Positions 1-9,628 of a stretch of DNA of 64,000 nt are shown piece by piece (the stretch's first letter is position 1; the number at the start of each line of letters is the position of its first letter). The stretch spans positions 186,001-250,000 of the forward strand of contig QEVO01000002.1 in assembly GCA_003577275.1 (NCBI GenBank). Direction: 5' to 3'. The notes under the pieces are model-generated. The model made no database searches and was not told the DNA's origin. It saw nothing but the letters and a program-made list of their open reading frames with translations. The position numbers were made by a program, and so were the translations under genes. This DNA is from Pseudomonadota bacterium (GTDB lineage Bacteria > Pseudomonadota > Alphaproteobacteria > Sphingomonadales > Govanellaceae).

Positions 1-51
1 AAAAAAATCCGTGACCTCGGCATCCCGGTAATCCGCGGCCCTCGGCCATAA
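1..51 (+). CDS. ntrC: NtrC C-terminal end (partial, cut by window edge)
   Basis: The first 48 bases read in frame as KKIRDLGIPVIRGPRP followed by TAA at 49-51. This matches the end of the Fis-type helix-turn-helix of the nitrogen regulator NtrC, whose C-terminus in alphaproteobacteria typically reads RKKIRDL-I-VIRG. The position directly upstream of ntrY fits the conserved ntrB-ntrC-ntrY-ntrX order. Only the last 16 residues are present, so nothing can be said about the receiver or AAA+ domains. Confidence 0.82.
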   Translation, partial: KKIRDLGIPVIRGPRP

Positions 52-130
52 CGCCCGGTTCCCACCCGGGAATAATGATGTATTTTTGCCACAATGTGGT
101 AGAACCGTAACGGTTAAATTTGTGGTCTTA

Positions 131-2434
131 ATGCCGGAACGGATGATGCAACAGCCGGTGCTTTCCAGCGGCAGAAATGTAGCCACGCGGCTTGCCTTGT
201 GGGCGCGCCGGGTAGGGCTGTGGCGTAAGCTGACCACGCTGTTGCTGGTGGCCGTGACCTTGACCGCCTTGGCCACCTACGCCCTCTTTGCCAATGCCGA
301 CCCCTCCAACCCGCGGCCCAAGACGCTCTATGTGCTGCTCATCGTCAACGCCATGCTGGCGCTGCCGCTCATCGCCCTGGTGGCGCGGTTCATCGTCCAA
401 TTGGTGGCGGCGCGGCGCAGCGGGCTGGCGGGGGCGCGGCTCCATGGCCGCATGGTGTCGTTTTTCAGCCTGGTGGCCATCACGCCCACCATCGTCATGG
501 CCGCCTTCACCATTTTCTTTTTCGAAGAGGGCATGCAGACCTGGTTCAGCGAGCGGGTGAAAACCGTGGTCGGCAGCGCCACCAGCGTTGCCGAGGCCTA
601 TATCCAGGAACACCAGAAGGTAATCAAGGCCGACCTTCTCGGCATGGCCAATGATTTGGACGCCGACGCCCTGGTGCTGTCGCAGGACCGCGTTCTGTTG
701 GAGCAGGCATTGTCGCTTCAGACCCGCCTCTTGTCGCTGTCGGAGGCCATCATCTTCGACGGCAACGGCCAGGCGATCGTGCGCGCCAATGCGGAATTTT
801 CGTTGGGCGGCGGCGATCCCTTTCCGCCCGAGGCGTTGGCCAGGGCCGCCAGCGGCCAGCCGCTCATACTCGCCAGCGAGGATGACGACCGGGTGCGAGC
901 CTTGGTCAAGCTGTCGCGCTTTTTCGACGCCTATCTCTATATCAGCCGCTATGTCGATCCCAAGGCGTTGGCGCTGGTCTACCAGACCCGCACCGCCACC
1001 ACCGATTTCGAGGTGGCGGAGAAAAACCTTGCCGATTACCGCCTGCTGTTCAGCTTCACCTATATGGGCGTTGCTCTGATCGTGCTCTTATCGGCGATCC
1101 TCATCGGCTTGTGGTTCGCCAACCGGCTGGTCAAGCCGATCTCCAGTTTGGTTAGCGCCGCCGAGCGGGTGCGCCAAGGCGATCTTGACGCCAAGGTGCC
1201 GTCGCAGTTGGCCTACGACGAATTGGGCATGCTCAGCCGCGCCTTCAATCGCATGACCAGTCAGATCAAGGCGCAGCGCGATGAACTTGTCGCCGCCAAC
1301 CGCGCCATGGACGAGCGGCGGCGATTTACCGAAGCGGTGCTGTCGGGCGTCAGTTCCGGCGTCCTCGGGCTTGATTTGGAAGGCACGATTACCTTGCCCA
1401 ATCGGTCGGCGACACAGTTGCTTGAAATGAGCGAAAGCGAGCTGGTGGGACGGCCCTTGATCGACGTGCTGCCGGAAGCCGCCGGCGTTCTGGAAGCGGC
1501 CCGGGAGCGTCCCGACGCCACCGCGCAGGATCATCTGGTGGTCAGGCGCAAGGACCGTTCGATGAATTTCCTGGTGCGTATTGCGGCGGAGGCGATCGAC
1601 GATCGCATCGAAGGCTTCGTCGCCACCTTTGATGACATCACCGAACAGATCACCGCCCAGCGCACCGCCGCCTGGGCCGACGTGGCGCGGCGCATCGCCC
1701 ATGAGATCAAGAATCCGCTGACTCCCATCCAGTTGTCCGCCGAGCGGCTGAAACGCAAGTATCTGAAGGAAATTCATAGCGACCCGGAAGTATTCGCCCA
1801 GTGCACCGACACCATCATCCGGCAAGTTGGCGATCTGCGCGCCATTGTCGATGAGTTCTCCGCTTTCGCCCGCATGCCGACGCCGGTCTATCGCCTTACC
1901 GATATGGTGGACGTGGTGCGCCGGGCGGTGTTCCTGCACGAGGTCGCGCACCCCGAAATCGCTTTCCGTCAGGTGCTGCCGAAAACCCAAGTGGAGCTGG
2001 TGTGCGACGGCCGTCTGCTGGCCCAGGCGCTGACCAATCTGCTGAAAAACGCGGTGGAAGCCATCGCCGCCCGCGTCGTGGCGCAAGACGACCAGGCAAC
2101 GGAAACGCCGCTGCCGTTGGGCGCCATCGAGATTGAACTTCTCAGCGATGAGGAGGAAGTCGTCATCACCATTCGCGATGATGGCGCCGGGTTCCCGGAA
2201 AAACTCAAGGACCGCCTGACGGAGCCTTATGTCACGACCCGCGCCAAGGGCACCGGCCTTGGCCTCGCCATCGTCAAGAAGATCATGGAGGAACACGGGG
2301 CGGCGCTGTTGCTGCAGAACCGCGAACACGGCGGCGCGCAGGTGACGATGGTATTCAATCGTTCTCTGCTCGGTCGTCGCGTGACGATGGCTGAGGCGTC
2401 GGACAAGACCGGCATCGCGGCGGCCGGTGAATAA
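131..2434 (+). CDS. ntrY: Nitrogen-regulation sensor histidine kinase NtrY
   Basis: This is the membrane sensor kinase of the NtrY/NtrX pair, which phosphorylates NtrX. The N-terminal third holds three hydrophobic segments, a periplasmic domain and a fourth segment (VALIVLLSAILIGLWF). A HAMP linker (ANRLVKPISSLVSAAERV) and a PAS domain (about residues 385-500) follow. The HisKA motif reads RIAHEIKNPLTPIQLS, with the phosphoacceptor His in AHE. The ATPase part carries the N box (NLLKNAVEAI), G1 (DDGAGFP) and G2 (GTGLGLAIVKKI). The length of about 767 aa is normal for NtrY. The frame is open from a TTG at 86; the ATG at 131 was preferred as the first standard start, though no strong ribosome binding site separates them. 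ntrX follows 32 nt downstream. Confidence 0.93.
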   Translation: MPERMMQQPVLSSGRNVATRLALWARRVGLWRKLTTLLLVAVTLTALATYALFANADPSNPRPKTLYVLLIVNAMLALPLIALVARFIVQLVAARRSGLAGARLHGRMVSFFSLVAITPTIVMAAFTIFFFEEGMQTWFSERVKTVVGSATSVAEAYIQEHQKVIKADLLGMANDLDADALVLSQDRVLLEQALSLQTRLLSLSEAIIFDGNGQAIVRANAEFSLGGGDPFPPEALARAASGQPLILASEDDDRVRALVKLSRFFDAYLYISRYVDPKALALVYQTRTATTDFEVAEKNLADYRLLFSFTYMGVALIVLLSAILIGLWFANRLVKPISSLVSAAERVRQGDLDAKVPSQLAYDELGMLSRAFNRMTSQIKAQRDELVAANRAMDERRRFTEAVLSGVSSGVLGLDLEGTITLPNRSATQLLEMSESELVGRPLIDVLPEAAGVLEAARERPDATAQDHLVVRRKDRSMNFLVRIAAEAIDDRIEGFVATFDDITEQITAQRTAAWADVARRIAHEIKNPLTPIQLSAERLKRKYLKEIHSDPEVFAQCTDTIIRQVGDLRAIVDEFSAFARMPTPVYRLTDMVDVVRRAVFLHEVAHPEIAFRQVLPKTQVELVCDGRLLAQALTNLLKNAVEAIAARVVAQDDQATETPLPLGAIEIELLSDEEEVVITIRDDGAGFPEKLKDRLTEPYVTTRAKGTGLGLAIVKKIMEEHGAALLLQNREHGGAQVTMVFNRSLLGRRVTMAEASDKTGIAAAGE

Positions 2435-2466
2435 ATCCTGTTTTTGAGCGTGTGAAGGTGTAAAAA

Positions 2467-3855
2467 ATGGCTCTTGATATTCTGATCATTGACGACGAGG
2501 CGGATATTCGCGACCTCGTTGCCGGTATCTTGAGCGACGAAGGCTATTATACCCGCGTCGCCGGCAACAGCGATACGGCGCTTGAGGAAATCGACGCCCG
2601 GCGTCCGTCGCTGGTGATCCTCGACATTTGGCTGCAAGGCAGCCGGCTTGATGGTCTTGATCTTCTCGATGTCATCAAGTCGCGGCACGCCGACCTGCCG
2701 GTCATCATCATCAGCGGTCATGGCACCATCGAGACCGCGGTGGCGGCCATCAAGCGCGGCGCTTATGATTTCATCGGCAAGCCGTTCCAGGCCGATCAGC
2801 TGTTGCTCATGGTGCAGCGCGCCACCGAGGCGGAACGTCTGCGTCGCGAGAATGAGGAGCTGCGTGACCGCGCCGGCTTTGAAAGCGAGCTTACCGGCCG
2901 TTCTCCGGCCATCGCCATGGTGCGCCAGACCATCGAAAAGGTGGCGCCCACCGGCAGCCGGGTGATGATCGCCGGGCCGGCGGGCGCCGGCAAGGAAGTG
3001 GTGGCGCGTCTTCTGCATTCCCACTCACGCCGGGCCGGCGGCTCGTTCGTCGTCGTCAACGCCGCCACCATGGAGCCGGAGACGCTGGAGCAGGAATTAT
3101 TCGGCATCGAAAGCGATGGCCGCGTTATCAAGACCGGCTTTCTCGAACAGGCGCACGGCGGCACGCTGTTTCTCGATGAAGTGTCCGACATGCCGCTGAC
3201 CACCCAGGCGAAGGTTTTGCGGGTGCTGGTGGACCAGACCTTCGAGCGGGTAGGAGGATCAAAGCGCGTGCAGGTCGATGTCCGCGTGGTCAGCGCCACC
3301 AGCAAGGAAATGCGGGTGGAGATCGCCGAAAAGCGCTTCCGCGAAGATCTGTATCATCGCCTCAACGTGGTGCCGATCGTGGTGCCGGCGCTGGCGGAGC
3401 GGCGCGAGGACATTCCGCTGCTGGCGACCCACTTCATGCGCCGGCTGGCCAGCGCCACCGGGCGCGCCGAGCGTCGGTTCCGGGACGATGTGATGGCGCG
3501 CCTGCAAAGCTATGACTGGCCGGGCAACGTGCGGCAGTTGCGCAACATGATCGAGCGTATCTTGATTTTGGCCACCGATGATCGCGACGAGATCACCCTC
3601 GACATGCTGCCGTCCGAACTGCTCGGCGTTTCCGAGGACGCTGCGGCGAATTCGCTGGTCTCGGAGGTGATGGCGACGCCCTTGAAAGAAGCGCGGGAGG
3701 CGTTCGAGCGCGAGTATCTGAAATTACAGATCAGCCGCTTCGGCGGCAACATATCGCGCACCGCCATGTTCGTCGGCATGGAGCGATCGGCGCTGCACCG
3801 CAAGTTAAAGAGTCTGGGCTTAAACCACGAGCGCGGCCGTTACGGCGAAGAGTAA
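2467..3855 (+). CDS. ntrX: Nitrogen assimilation response regulator NtrX
   Basis: This is an NtrC-family response regulator paired with NtrY. The receiver domain (1-120) has the acidic pocket IIDDEADI and the phosphorylatable Asp in LVILDIWLQ. The AAA+ domain (about 145-375) has Walker A GPAGAGKE, Walker B GGTLFLDEV and the arginine-finger region. The C-terminus is a Fis-type HTH (NISRTAMFVGMERSALHRKLKSLG). The GAFTGA loop that contacts sigma-54 is absent: where it is expected, after ELFG, the sequence reads IESDGRVIKTGFLEQ. Activation through sigma-54 is therefore doubtful, and it may act as a simple DNA-binding regulator. Its 462 aa match the family. Confidence 0.94.
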   Translation: MALDILIIDDEADIRDLVAGILSDEGYYTRVAGNSDTALEEIDARRPSLVILDIWLQGSRLDGLDLLDVIKSRHADLPVIIISGHGTIETAVAAIKRGAYDFIGKPFQADQLLLMVQRATEAERLRRENEELRDRAGFESELTGRSPAIAMVRQTIEKVAPTGSRVMIAGPAGAGKEVVARLLHSHSRRAGGSFVVVNAATMEPETLEQELFGIESDGRVIKTGFLEQAHGGTLFLDEVSDMPLTTQAKVLRVLVDQTFERVGGSKRVQVDVRVVSATSKEMRVEIAEKRFREDLYHRLNVVPIVVPALAERREDIPLLATHFMRRLASATGRAERRFRDDVMARLQSYDWPGNVRQLRNMIERILILATDDRDEITLDMLPSELLGVSEDAAANSLVSEVMATPLKEAREAFEREYLKLQISRFGGNISRTAMFVGMERSALHRKLKSLGLNHERGRYGEE

Positions 3856-3898
3856 GGAAGTTAGCTAAGTGAGGCCACACAATATCAGGTTTTTCCTT

Positions 3899-3968
3899 GT
3901 CATCCCCGCGCAAGCGGGGATCCAGCTCTTAGCCAAAGAATCTGGATTCCCGCTTATGTGGGAATGAC
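3899..3968. repeat. Intergenic palindromic repeat, family A (copy 1)
   Basis: Opens with GTCATCCCCGCGCAAGCGGGG and closes with the complementary CCCGCTTATGTGGGAATGAC. The arms pair, and each contains a smaller palindrome. The same element recurs at 19180, 26491 and 45332. It occupies most of the ntrX-trkA gap. Similar dispersed elements are common between operons in many proteobacteria, and their function is unknown. Confidence 0.8.
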
Positions 3969-4053
3969 GTAGTGAAATTCGCCTGGCCAGTACTTGAATA
4001 TCGCTAAAACCTGTAAGACTGTTTGATAAAAATCTAAAAAGGGCGGACTATCC

Positions 4054-5430
4054 ATGAAGGTTATCATTTGCGGCGCCGGGCAGGTGGGGTATCACATCGC
4101 CAAGCACCTTGCCACCGAACACAACGATGTCACGGTGATCGAACGCTCCGCGCAACTGATCGACAAGATCCGCGCCTCCCTTGACGTCAAGGCGATTCAG
4201 GGCCATGCCTCCCACCCCGATATGTTGGAGCAGGCAGGCGCGGCGGATGCCGATATGGTGATCGCGGTCACCCAGGCTGATGAAGTCAATATGCTCGCCT
4301 GCCAGGTGGCGCATTCTCTGTTCAACGTGCCGACCAAGGTGGCGCGCATACGCGCTCAATCCTATCTTGATCCTTTATGGAGCGACCTGTTCAGCCGCGA
4401 TCACATGCCGATCGATGTGGTGATCTCGCCCGAGATCGAAGTGGCGCGGGCGATCCTGCGCCGCCTGGAAGTGCCGGGCGCGTTCGACATGATCCCCTTC
4501 GCCGGCGACCGGGTGCGCATCGTCGGCATCAAGCTCGGCGACAATTGCCCGGTGGTCAATACGCCGCTGCGGCAGCTAACCGAACTCTTTCCCGATTTGC
4601 GCACGGTGGTCGTCGGCGTCGAGCGGGAGGATCGGTTGATCGTGCCCACCGGCGACGATCAGTTGCTGGTGGGCGACAATATTTACGTCACCGTCGACAC
4701 CAAGCACATGGACCGGACGTTGAGCGTGTTTGGCCATGAAGAACTGGCGGCGCGGCGGGTGTTGATCATCGGCGGCGGCAATATCGGGCTGTTCCTAGCG
4801 CAGCAAATTCAAAAAACCCAGCCCAAGGTCAACATCAAGATTATCGAATTGAGCGCCGCGCGCGCCGAGTTCGTGGCCGAACAGTTGCCCGACGTCGTGG
4901 TCATGAAGGGCGACGCCTTGGATGTCGAACTGTTGAAGGAAGCGAACGTCGAGGAGACGGAAACCATCGTCACCGTCACCAACGAGGATGAGGTCAACAT
5001 CCTCTCCGCGCTTTTGGGCAAGCGCAACGGGGCGCAAAAGGCGATCACCCTGATTAACAACCAAACCTATGGACCGCTCTTGAATTCCCTGGGCATTGAT
5101 GTCTTCGTCGACCCCCGCGAATCCACGGTATCGAGCATCTTGCAGCTGATGCGCCGCGGCCGCATCCGCGCCCTTCGCTCGTTAAGCGGCGGCCGCGCCG
5201 AGGCGGTGGAGGGCGACGCCTTGGAAACCTCGCTTCTGGTGGGCAAGCCGCTGCGCGAGATCCGTCTGCCGACGGGCATCACCGTCGGCGCCATCATCCG
5301 CCGCGATGAAGTCATCATGCCGCGTGGCGGCACCGTGATTGAAGTGGGCGACCGGGTCATCGTCTTTGCCACCGCCAACATGGTGCGCAAGGTTGAAGAG
5401 ATGTTTTCGGTGCGCATCGAGTTCTTTTGA
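4054..5430 (+). CDS. trkA: Trk system potassium uptake protein TrkA
   Basis: Peripheral regulatory subunit of the Trk K+ uptake system, which binds nucleotides and gates TrkH. The 458-aa chain is a tandem duplication. Each half has a Rossmann nucleotide-binding fold (IICGAGQVGYHIAKHL near the N-terminus, VLIIGGGNIGLFLAQQ near 235), followed by an RCK_C ligand-binding domain (about 140-225 and 370-455). Length and architecture match the standard TrkA. The start ATG follows a weak purine stretch, AAAAAGGGCGG. Its stop codon overlaps the trkH start (TGATG), which points to translational coupling of regulator and pore. Confidence 0.95.
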   Translation: MKVIICGAGQVGYHIAKHLATEHNDVTVIERSAQLIDKIRASLDVKAIQGHASHPDMLEQAGAADADMVIAVTQADEVNMLACQVAHSLFNVPTKVARIRAQSYLDPLWSDLFSRDHMPIDVVISPEIEVARAILRRLEVPGAFDMIPFAGDRVRIVGIKLGDNCPVVNTPLRQLTELFPDLRTVVVGVEREDRLIVPTGDDQLLVGDNIYVTVDTKHMDRTLSVFGHEELAARRVLIIGGGNIGLFLAQQIQKTQPKVNIKIIELSAARAEFVAEQLPDVVVMKGDALDVELLKEANVEETETIVTVTNEDEVNILSALLGKRNGAQKAITLINNQTYGPLLNSLGIDVFVDPRESTVSSILQLMRRGRIRALRSLSGGRAEAVEGDALETSLLVGKPLREIRLPTGITVGAIIRRDEVIMPRGGTVIEVGDRVIVFATANMVRKVEEMFSVRIEFF

Positions 5431-6917
5431 TGCCGACCGCCGTCGCCATAGCCCCGCCCTTGGCCGGCATCGGCTATCTTTTAAGCCGGGCGCTGATCTA
5501 TCTGGCGCTGTTTCATCTTTTCCCGATCCTGGTGGCGCTGCAAAGCGGCGAATACGGCGCCGCCTATGCCTTCATTGTCGCCGCTCTGCTGTCGGCGTTC
5601 GGCGGCGGCGCGTTGACGCTTGCTTATCGCGATGTGGCGCGGCCGTCGCGGCGGCGCGACGCCATCCTGCTGCCGGTGGTCGGACTGCCGGTGCTGGCCT
5701 TGTTCGCCGGCATCGGCCTGCGCTTTGCCGGCGCGACCACTGGGTTCGGCGCCGCCTTCTTCGAGGCGCTGTCGGGCCTCACCACCACCGGGGCCAGCGT
5801 CATCGCCGATGTGGACGCCGCCTTGCGCTCGGTCCTCGCTTGGCGCGCCATGCTGGAGTGGCTGGGCGGTCTGATCGCCATCGGCTACGCCCTGGCCATC
5901 GCGCCGAGCCTCGATATCGGCGGCGCCGGCTTGACCAATAACGTCCTGCCCCATGGCGAAGGCGAGAGTATGACTGCCCGCTTTCGCGGCATTCTGCCGC
6001 CGTTGATCCCGATCTATACGGCGCTGACCGCCCTATGCCTGGTTTCGTTATGGATCGGCGGGCTGCCGGCCTTTGATGCCCTCTGCCACGCCATGGCCAC
6101 CCTGTCGAGCGGCGGATTTAGCACCCGAACCGGCTCGCTGGCCGCCTTCAACGCGCCCTTGGCGGAGGTGCTGGCCATTCCCTTCATGCTCGCCGCCGCC
6201 GTCAACGCCACCTATCACTGGGCGGCGCTGCGCGGGCGTTTTCGCGCTTTCGCCACCGATCGCGAACTGCGGTTATTGATGATGCTCATTGGCCTTGGCG
6301 CGCTGGTCATCGCCACCGGCCATCTGGCGCAAACGGCGGCCGCCGGGGCGGGCGATTGGCTGGCAAGCCTTAGGGCTGGGCTGTTTAGCGCCGTCTCGGC
6401 GGCGAGCACCACCGGGTTTGTCGGCTCGTCGTCGACGCCGCCGACGCTGTTGGGGGTTTACGTCTTGTCGGCCCTGGTGTTCGCCGGCGGCATGACCGGT
6501 TCGACCGCCGGCGGACTGAAGGCGATGCGGGTCATCATCCTGTTCCGCCACGCCTACCGCGAACTGTCCCGGCTGGCGCACCCCAGCAGCGTGCGCGCCG
6601 TAAGGCTCAATCAGCGCGCCGTCAGCGAGGGGACGCTCTTGGGCGTCTGGACCCTTTATTTCGCGTTTCTGTCCTCGTTGGCGCTGCTGGTGGCGGCATT
6701 TACCGCCACTGGCGCCGATCTTTCTACTTCGTTTTTTTTAGGTCTTTCCGCTATAAGTAATGCAGGACCGATAATCTACACCCTGGATCCGGAATTTGCC
6801 GGCTTTCCGGCGGTGGGGACATCGGGGCGTGCGATCTACGCTGTTGGGATGGTCGTTGGCCGGCTTGAGGTAATGACAATTCTGGCGGTTTTTGCCGGCT
6901 GGCTGTGGCGCGATTGA
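5430..6917 (+). CDS. trkH: Trk potassium uptake channel subunit TrkH
   Basis: Integral membrane pore-forming K+ uptake subunit of the TrkH/KtrB superfamily. The chain of about 495 aa has ten or more hydrophobic segments. The four P-loop filter regions are visible as GLTTTGASV, LSSGGFSTRTG, AASTTGFVGSS and AISNAGPI, each with the expected filter glycine apart from local variation. The ATG at 5430 shares one base with the trkA stop. A TTG three bases earlier is possible but less likely. Pairing with TrkA immediately upstream confirms the assignment. Confidence 0.94.
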   Translation: MPTAVAIAPPLAGIGYLLSRALIYLALFHLFPILVALQSGEYGAAYAFIVAALLSAFGGGALTLAYRDVARPSRRRDAILLPVVGLPVLALFAGIGLRFAGATTGFGAAFFEALSGLTTTGASVIADVDAALRSVLAWRAMLEWLGGLIAIGYALAIAPSLDIGGAGLTNNVLPHGEGESMTARFRGILPPLIPIYTALTALCLVSLWIGGLPAFDALCHAMATLSSGGFSTRTGSLAAFNAPLAEVLAIPFMLAAAVNATYHWAALRGRFRAFATDRELRLLMMLIGLGALVIATGHLAQTAAAGAGDWLASLRAGLFSAVSAASTTGFVGSSSTPPTLLGVYVLSALVFAGGMTGSTAGGLKAMRVIILFRHAYRELSRLAHPSSVRAVRLNQRAVSEGTLLGVWTLYFAFLSSLALLVAAFTATGADLSTSFFLGLSAISNAGPIIYTLDPEFAGFPAVGTSGRAIYAVGMVVGRLEVMTILAVFAGWLWRD

Positions 6918-7062
6918 AGCCTCAGGTAAGGGCGTAGGTCGGACGTGAAAATGAAGTTAGAGGGGAATTCCCCCTTGTGCTACAAGCCTGGTCGGCTCAT
7001 CTATAAGCGAGTAGGCCGACCGCAATCGGTGTAAAATGGCAAAAAAGACGGATAACAAGACA

Positions 7063-7314
7063 ATGTCGGAAAAAAGCCACAACCTTCAGGACGTTTTTCT
7101 CAATCATGTACGCAAGAACAAAACCGCGGTGACGGTATTCCTGGTCAATGGCGTAAAATTGCAAGGAATCATCACCTGGTTTGACAACTTCTGCGTGCTC
7201 CTGCGCCGAGATGGGCAGTCTCAGCTTGTCTACAAGCATGCGATCTCCACCGTCATGCCCGTTGGCCCTATCAAGTTATTTGAAGAGGATGAAGCGTCGG
7301 AATCGAACGGGTAA
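7063..7314 (+). CDS. hfq: RNA chaperone Hfq
   Basis: Sm-like hexameric RNA chaperone that matches small RNAs to mRNAs. [15 protein letters not shown], the Sm1 core [20 protein letters not shown] and the Sm2 signature [12 protein letters not shown] are all present. The frame is open from an ATG at 7036, which would add MAKKTDNKT. The ATG at 7063 ([10 protein letters not shown]) was chosen because it matches the usual Hfq N-terminus and length (83 aa). Neither start has a strong ribosome binding site. hfq overlaps the start of hflX, the normal hfq-hflX arrangement. Confidence 0.95.
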   Translation: MSEKSHNLQDVFLNHVRKNKTAVTVFLVNGVKLQGIITWFDNFCVLLRRDGQSQLVYKHAISTVMPVGPIKLFEEDEASESNG

Positions 7315-8731
7315 CCCCGCCACGGGCACTGCCAACGGTCCGGCATCTTCGGTTTCTCCGCCGCTGCCTGAACGCCATTTGCCTAGGGTCGATGAGCCGC
7401 GCCGGCGCACGCCGGCGCTGGTATTCCATCCCTATTTGAAGGACGGCCGCCAGGGTCCGCCGCCGGGCGGGCGCGCCACGCCGGCGCGGCTGCCCGAGGC
7501 GCGGCTGGCGGAAGCGGTGAGCCTTGCCGCCGCCATCGACCTGGAGGTGGTGGAGACGGCGCTCGCGCCCTTGAGCGACATTCGTCCCGCCACCTACATC
7601 GGCTCGGGCAAGGTCGAGGAACTGGCCGCCCTGGTCAAGGAACGGGGGATCGAGCTCATTGTCGCCGACTGCGATCTGTCGCCCGGCCAGCAGCGCAACT
7701 TGGAGCGGGCGCTCAACGCCAAGGTCATCGATCGCACCGGCCTCATTCTGGAAATCTTCGGCGAGCGGGCGCAAACCAAGGAAGGCCGCCTACAGGTGGA
7801 GCTCGCCCATCTGACCTACCAGAAAAGCCGACTGGTGCGCTCCTGGACCCACCTGGAGCGCCAGCGCGGCGGTTTTGGCTTCCTCGGCGGCCCCGGCGAG
7901 ACCCAGATCGAGGTTGACCGCCGCTTGATCGGCGAACGCATCGCCAAGATCAAGACCATGCTCCAAGCGGTAACCAAGACCCGTGGCCTGCACCGCCGCG
8001 CCCGCCAGCGGGTGCCTTATCCGGTGGTGGCCTTGGTGGGCTACACCAACGCCGGCAAATCCACGTTGTTCAATCGGCTGACGGCGGCCGAGGTGCTGGC
8101 GGCGGACATGCTGTTCGCCACCCTGGATCCCACCATGCGGGCAATCGCCTTGCCCTCGGGGCGGCGGGTCATCCTGTCGGATACGGTGGGTTTCATCTCC
8201 CATCTGCCGACCCACCTGGTGGCCGCCTTCCGCGCCACCTTGGAGGAGGTGATCGAGGCCGACCTCATCCTCCATGTGCGCGACATCGCCCACCCGGAAA
8301 CCGAGGCGCAAAAGGCTGACGTGCTGGCGGTGCTCGGCGATCTCGGCGTCACCGATGACCCGGCGCGCGGCCTTCTGGAAGCCTGGAACAAGATCGACCT
8401 CTTGCCGCCGGAGGAAGCGGCGGAATTGGTGGGACGGACTGCCGGATCGGCCGCCGCGGTGGCGATCTCCGCCATGACCGGGGCAGGGGTTGAGACTTTA
8501 CGCGATCGCATCGACGCCTTCTTTGCCGATCGCGACCGGGTGCGCACCCTCCACCTGGACGCCGGCGAGGGCGCGGCCATCGCCTGGCTTTACGCCCATG
8601 GCCAGGTGGTCTCCCGGGATGACAATGACGGCAAAGTGGATATGACCGTGCGCATGGCCCCGGCGGACTGGTCGCGTTTCTTGAAAAGCTATCCCCAGGC
8701 GACCTTTGCCCGGGCCGCCGCCGCGCAATGA
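7289..8731 (+). CDS. hflX: Ribosome-associated GTPase HflX
   Basis: GTPase that splits stalled or stressed ribosomes. The N-terminal HflX domain contains [14 protein letters not shown] and a conserved glycine-rich linker ([19 protein letters not shown]). The G domain has G1 [10 protein letters not shown]3 DTVGF and G4 NKID, with the C-terminal part ending near 8731. The ATG at 7289 lies inside the last codons of hfq (26-nt overlap). Upstream codons in this frame lie within hfq and were excluded. The predicted product is 480 aa. It overlaps the next gene by four bases (ATGA). Confidence 0.94.
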   Translation: MKRRNRTGNPATGTANGPASSVSPPLPERHLPRVDEPRRRTPALVFHPYLKDGRQGPPPGGRATPARLPEARLAEAVSLAAAIDLEVVETALAPLSDIRPATYIGSGKVEELAALVKERGIELIVADCDLSPGQQRNLERALNAKVIDRTGLILEIFGERAQTKEGRLQVELAHLTYQKSRLVRSWTHLERQRGGFGFLGGPGETQIEVDRRLIGERIAKIKTMLQAVTKTRGLHRRARQRVPYPVVALVGYTNAGKSTLFNRLTAAEVLAADMLFATLDPTMRAIALPSGRRVILSDTVGFISHLPTHLVAAFRATLEEVIEADLILHVRDIAHPETEAQKADVLAVLGDLGVTDDPARGLLEAWNKIDLLPPEEAAELVGRTAGSAAAVAISAMTGAGVETLRDRIDAFFADRDRVRTLHLDAGEGAAIAWLYAHGQVVSRDDNDGKVDMTVRMAPADWSRFLKSYPQATFARAAAAQ

Positions 8732-9549
8732 CCAACCCCGATATCGAGCGCGTCACCGCCCTGGTGCGGGAGGTGGCCTTGGAGGTGGTGCTGCCGCGCT
8801 GGCGGCGGCTGACGCCTGAGGAAGTGCGGGAAAAAGCCCCCGGTGATCTGGTCACCGATATCGATATGGCGGCGGAAGCGCGGCTGGAAGACGGACTGAA
8901 GGCCTTGACCCCCGGCGTGCCGGTGATCGGCGAGGAGCGGGTGGCGGCGCTGCCGCACCTCCTGGATGAACTGCCGGGGCTGCCGCACGCCTGGATCGTC
9001 GACCCCATCGACGGCACCGCCAACTACGTGCGCGGCCAGGAAGCCTTTGCCGTCATGGTGTCCTACGTCGTTAGCGGGCGGGTCGCCGCCGCCTGGGTCT
9101 ATCTGCCGGCGTTCGATGAAATGGCCTCGGCCGAGGCGGGAAGCGGGGCCTGGATCAATGGGGCGCGGGTAAGGCCGATCGAATTATCGGACGATCCCGC
9201 CCTGATGGTGGGCTCCGCCCATACCGGCCGCCTGCCGCCGCCGTTGCGGGAGCGGGTGCGGGCCAACTTGAAGCGCATCAGGGACAACCGCCCGGCGTTT
9301 TGCGCCGGCTTCGATTATCTGGCGCTGCTCCATGGCCGGCGGCATTTCACCCTCTATAGCCGCACCTTGCCATGGGATCACCTGCCCGGCGCGCTTCTGG
9401 TCTCGGAAGCCGGCGGCAAGGCGGCGCGCTTTGACGGCGAGCCGTTTCTGGACGCAGCCTTCAAGCCCGGCCCCGGCATCCTCTCCGCCATGACCGATCG
9501 GGTATGGCGGCGGGCGCAGGAGGTGTTGTTGGGCGAGCAGGGCGTATAA
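8728..9549 (+). CDS. Inositol monophosphatase family protein
   Basis: Mg2+-dependent phosphatase fold of the IMPase/CysQ/HisN superfamily. Metal-binding motifs are in order: GEE within VIGEERVAA, DPIDGTANYVRG (DxxDGT) near residue 92, and the C-terminal PWDHLPGALLVSEAGG (WD motif). At 273 aa it is typical of SuhB-like proteins. The start overlaps the hflX stop (ATGA), so it is translationally coupled. The substrate cannot be fixed from sequence: inositol phosphate, histidinol phosphate or another sugar phosphate are possible. Confidence 0.86.
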   Translation: MTNPDIERVTALVREVALEVVLPRWRRLTPEEVREKAPGDLVTDIDMAAEARLEDGLKALTPGVPVIGEERVAALPHLLDELPGLPHAWIVDPIDGTANYVRGQEAFAVMVSYVVSGRVAAAWVYLPAFDEMASAEAGSGAWINGARVRPIELSDDPALMVGSAHTGRLPPPLRERVRANLKRIRDNRPAFCAGFDYLALLHGRRHFTLYSRTLPWDHLPGALLVSEAGGKAARFDGEPFLDAAFKPGPGILSAMTDRVWRRAQEVLLGEQGV

Positions 9550-9560
9550 AGCCAGCCTTG

Positions 9561-9602
9561 TTGAAAACTATAGTTCTTAGTGCTATAATTCCTAGTGTTA
9601 TA
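9561..9602 (+). promoter_or_regulatory. Consensus sigma-70 promoter with tandem operator-like repeat for the toxin-antitoxin pair
   Basis: TTGAAA (9561-9566) and TATAAT (9584-9589) are separated by exactly 17 bases. Two direct repeats overlap the -10: TTCTTAGTGCTATA (9574-9587) and TTCCTAGTGTTATA (9589-9602), 12 of 14 bases identical, with a 15-base period. This is the expected layout for autorepression by the antitoxin encoded downstream. The segment is AT-rich compared with the surroundings. Confidence 0.7.
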
Positions 9603-9628
9603 CCATATCAATCCTGAATCGCAATGAT

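Noticed and set aside
1088..2329. A 413-residue open frame antisense to ntrY
   Set aside because: No recognisable domain and it lies fully inside a well-supported histidine kinase gene.
3899..3968. Possible CRISPR unit or terminator in the palindromic repeats
   Set aside because: Copies are single, far apart and without regular spacers, and the stems lack T runs, so they are dispersed intergenic repeats.
6962..6973. GGGGAATTCCCC palindrome upstream of hfq as an operator
   Set aside because: A single 12-base palindrome with no second copy or promoter alignment is too little to support a regulatory site.
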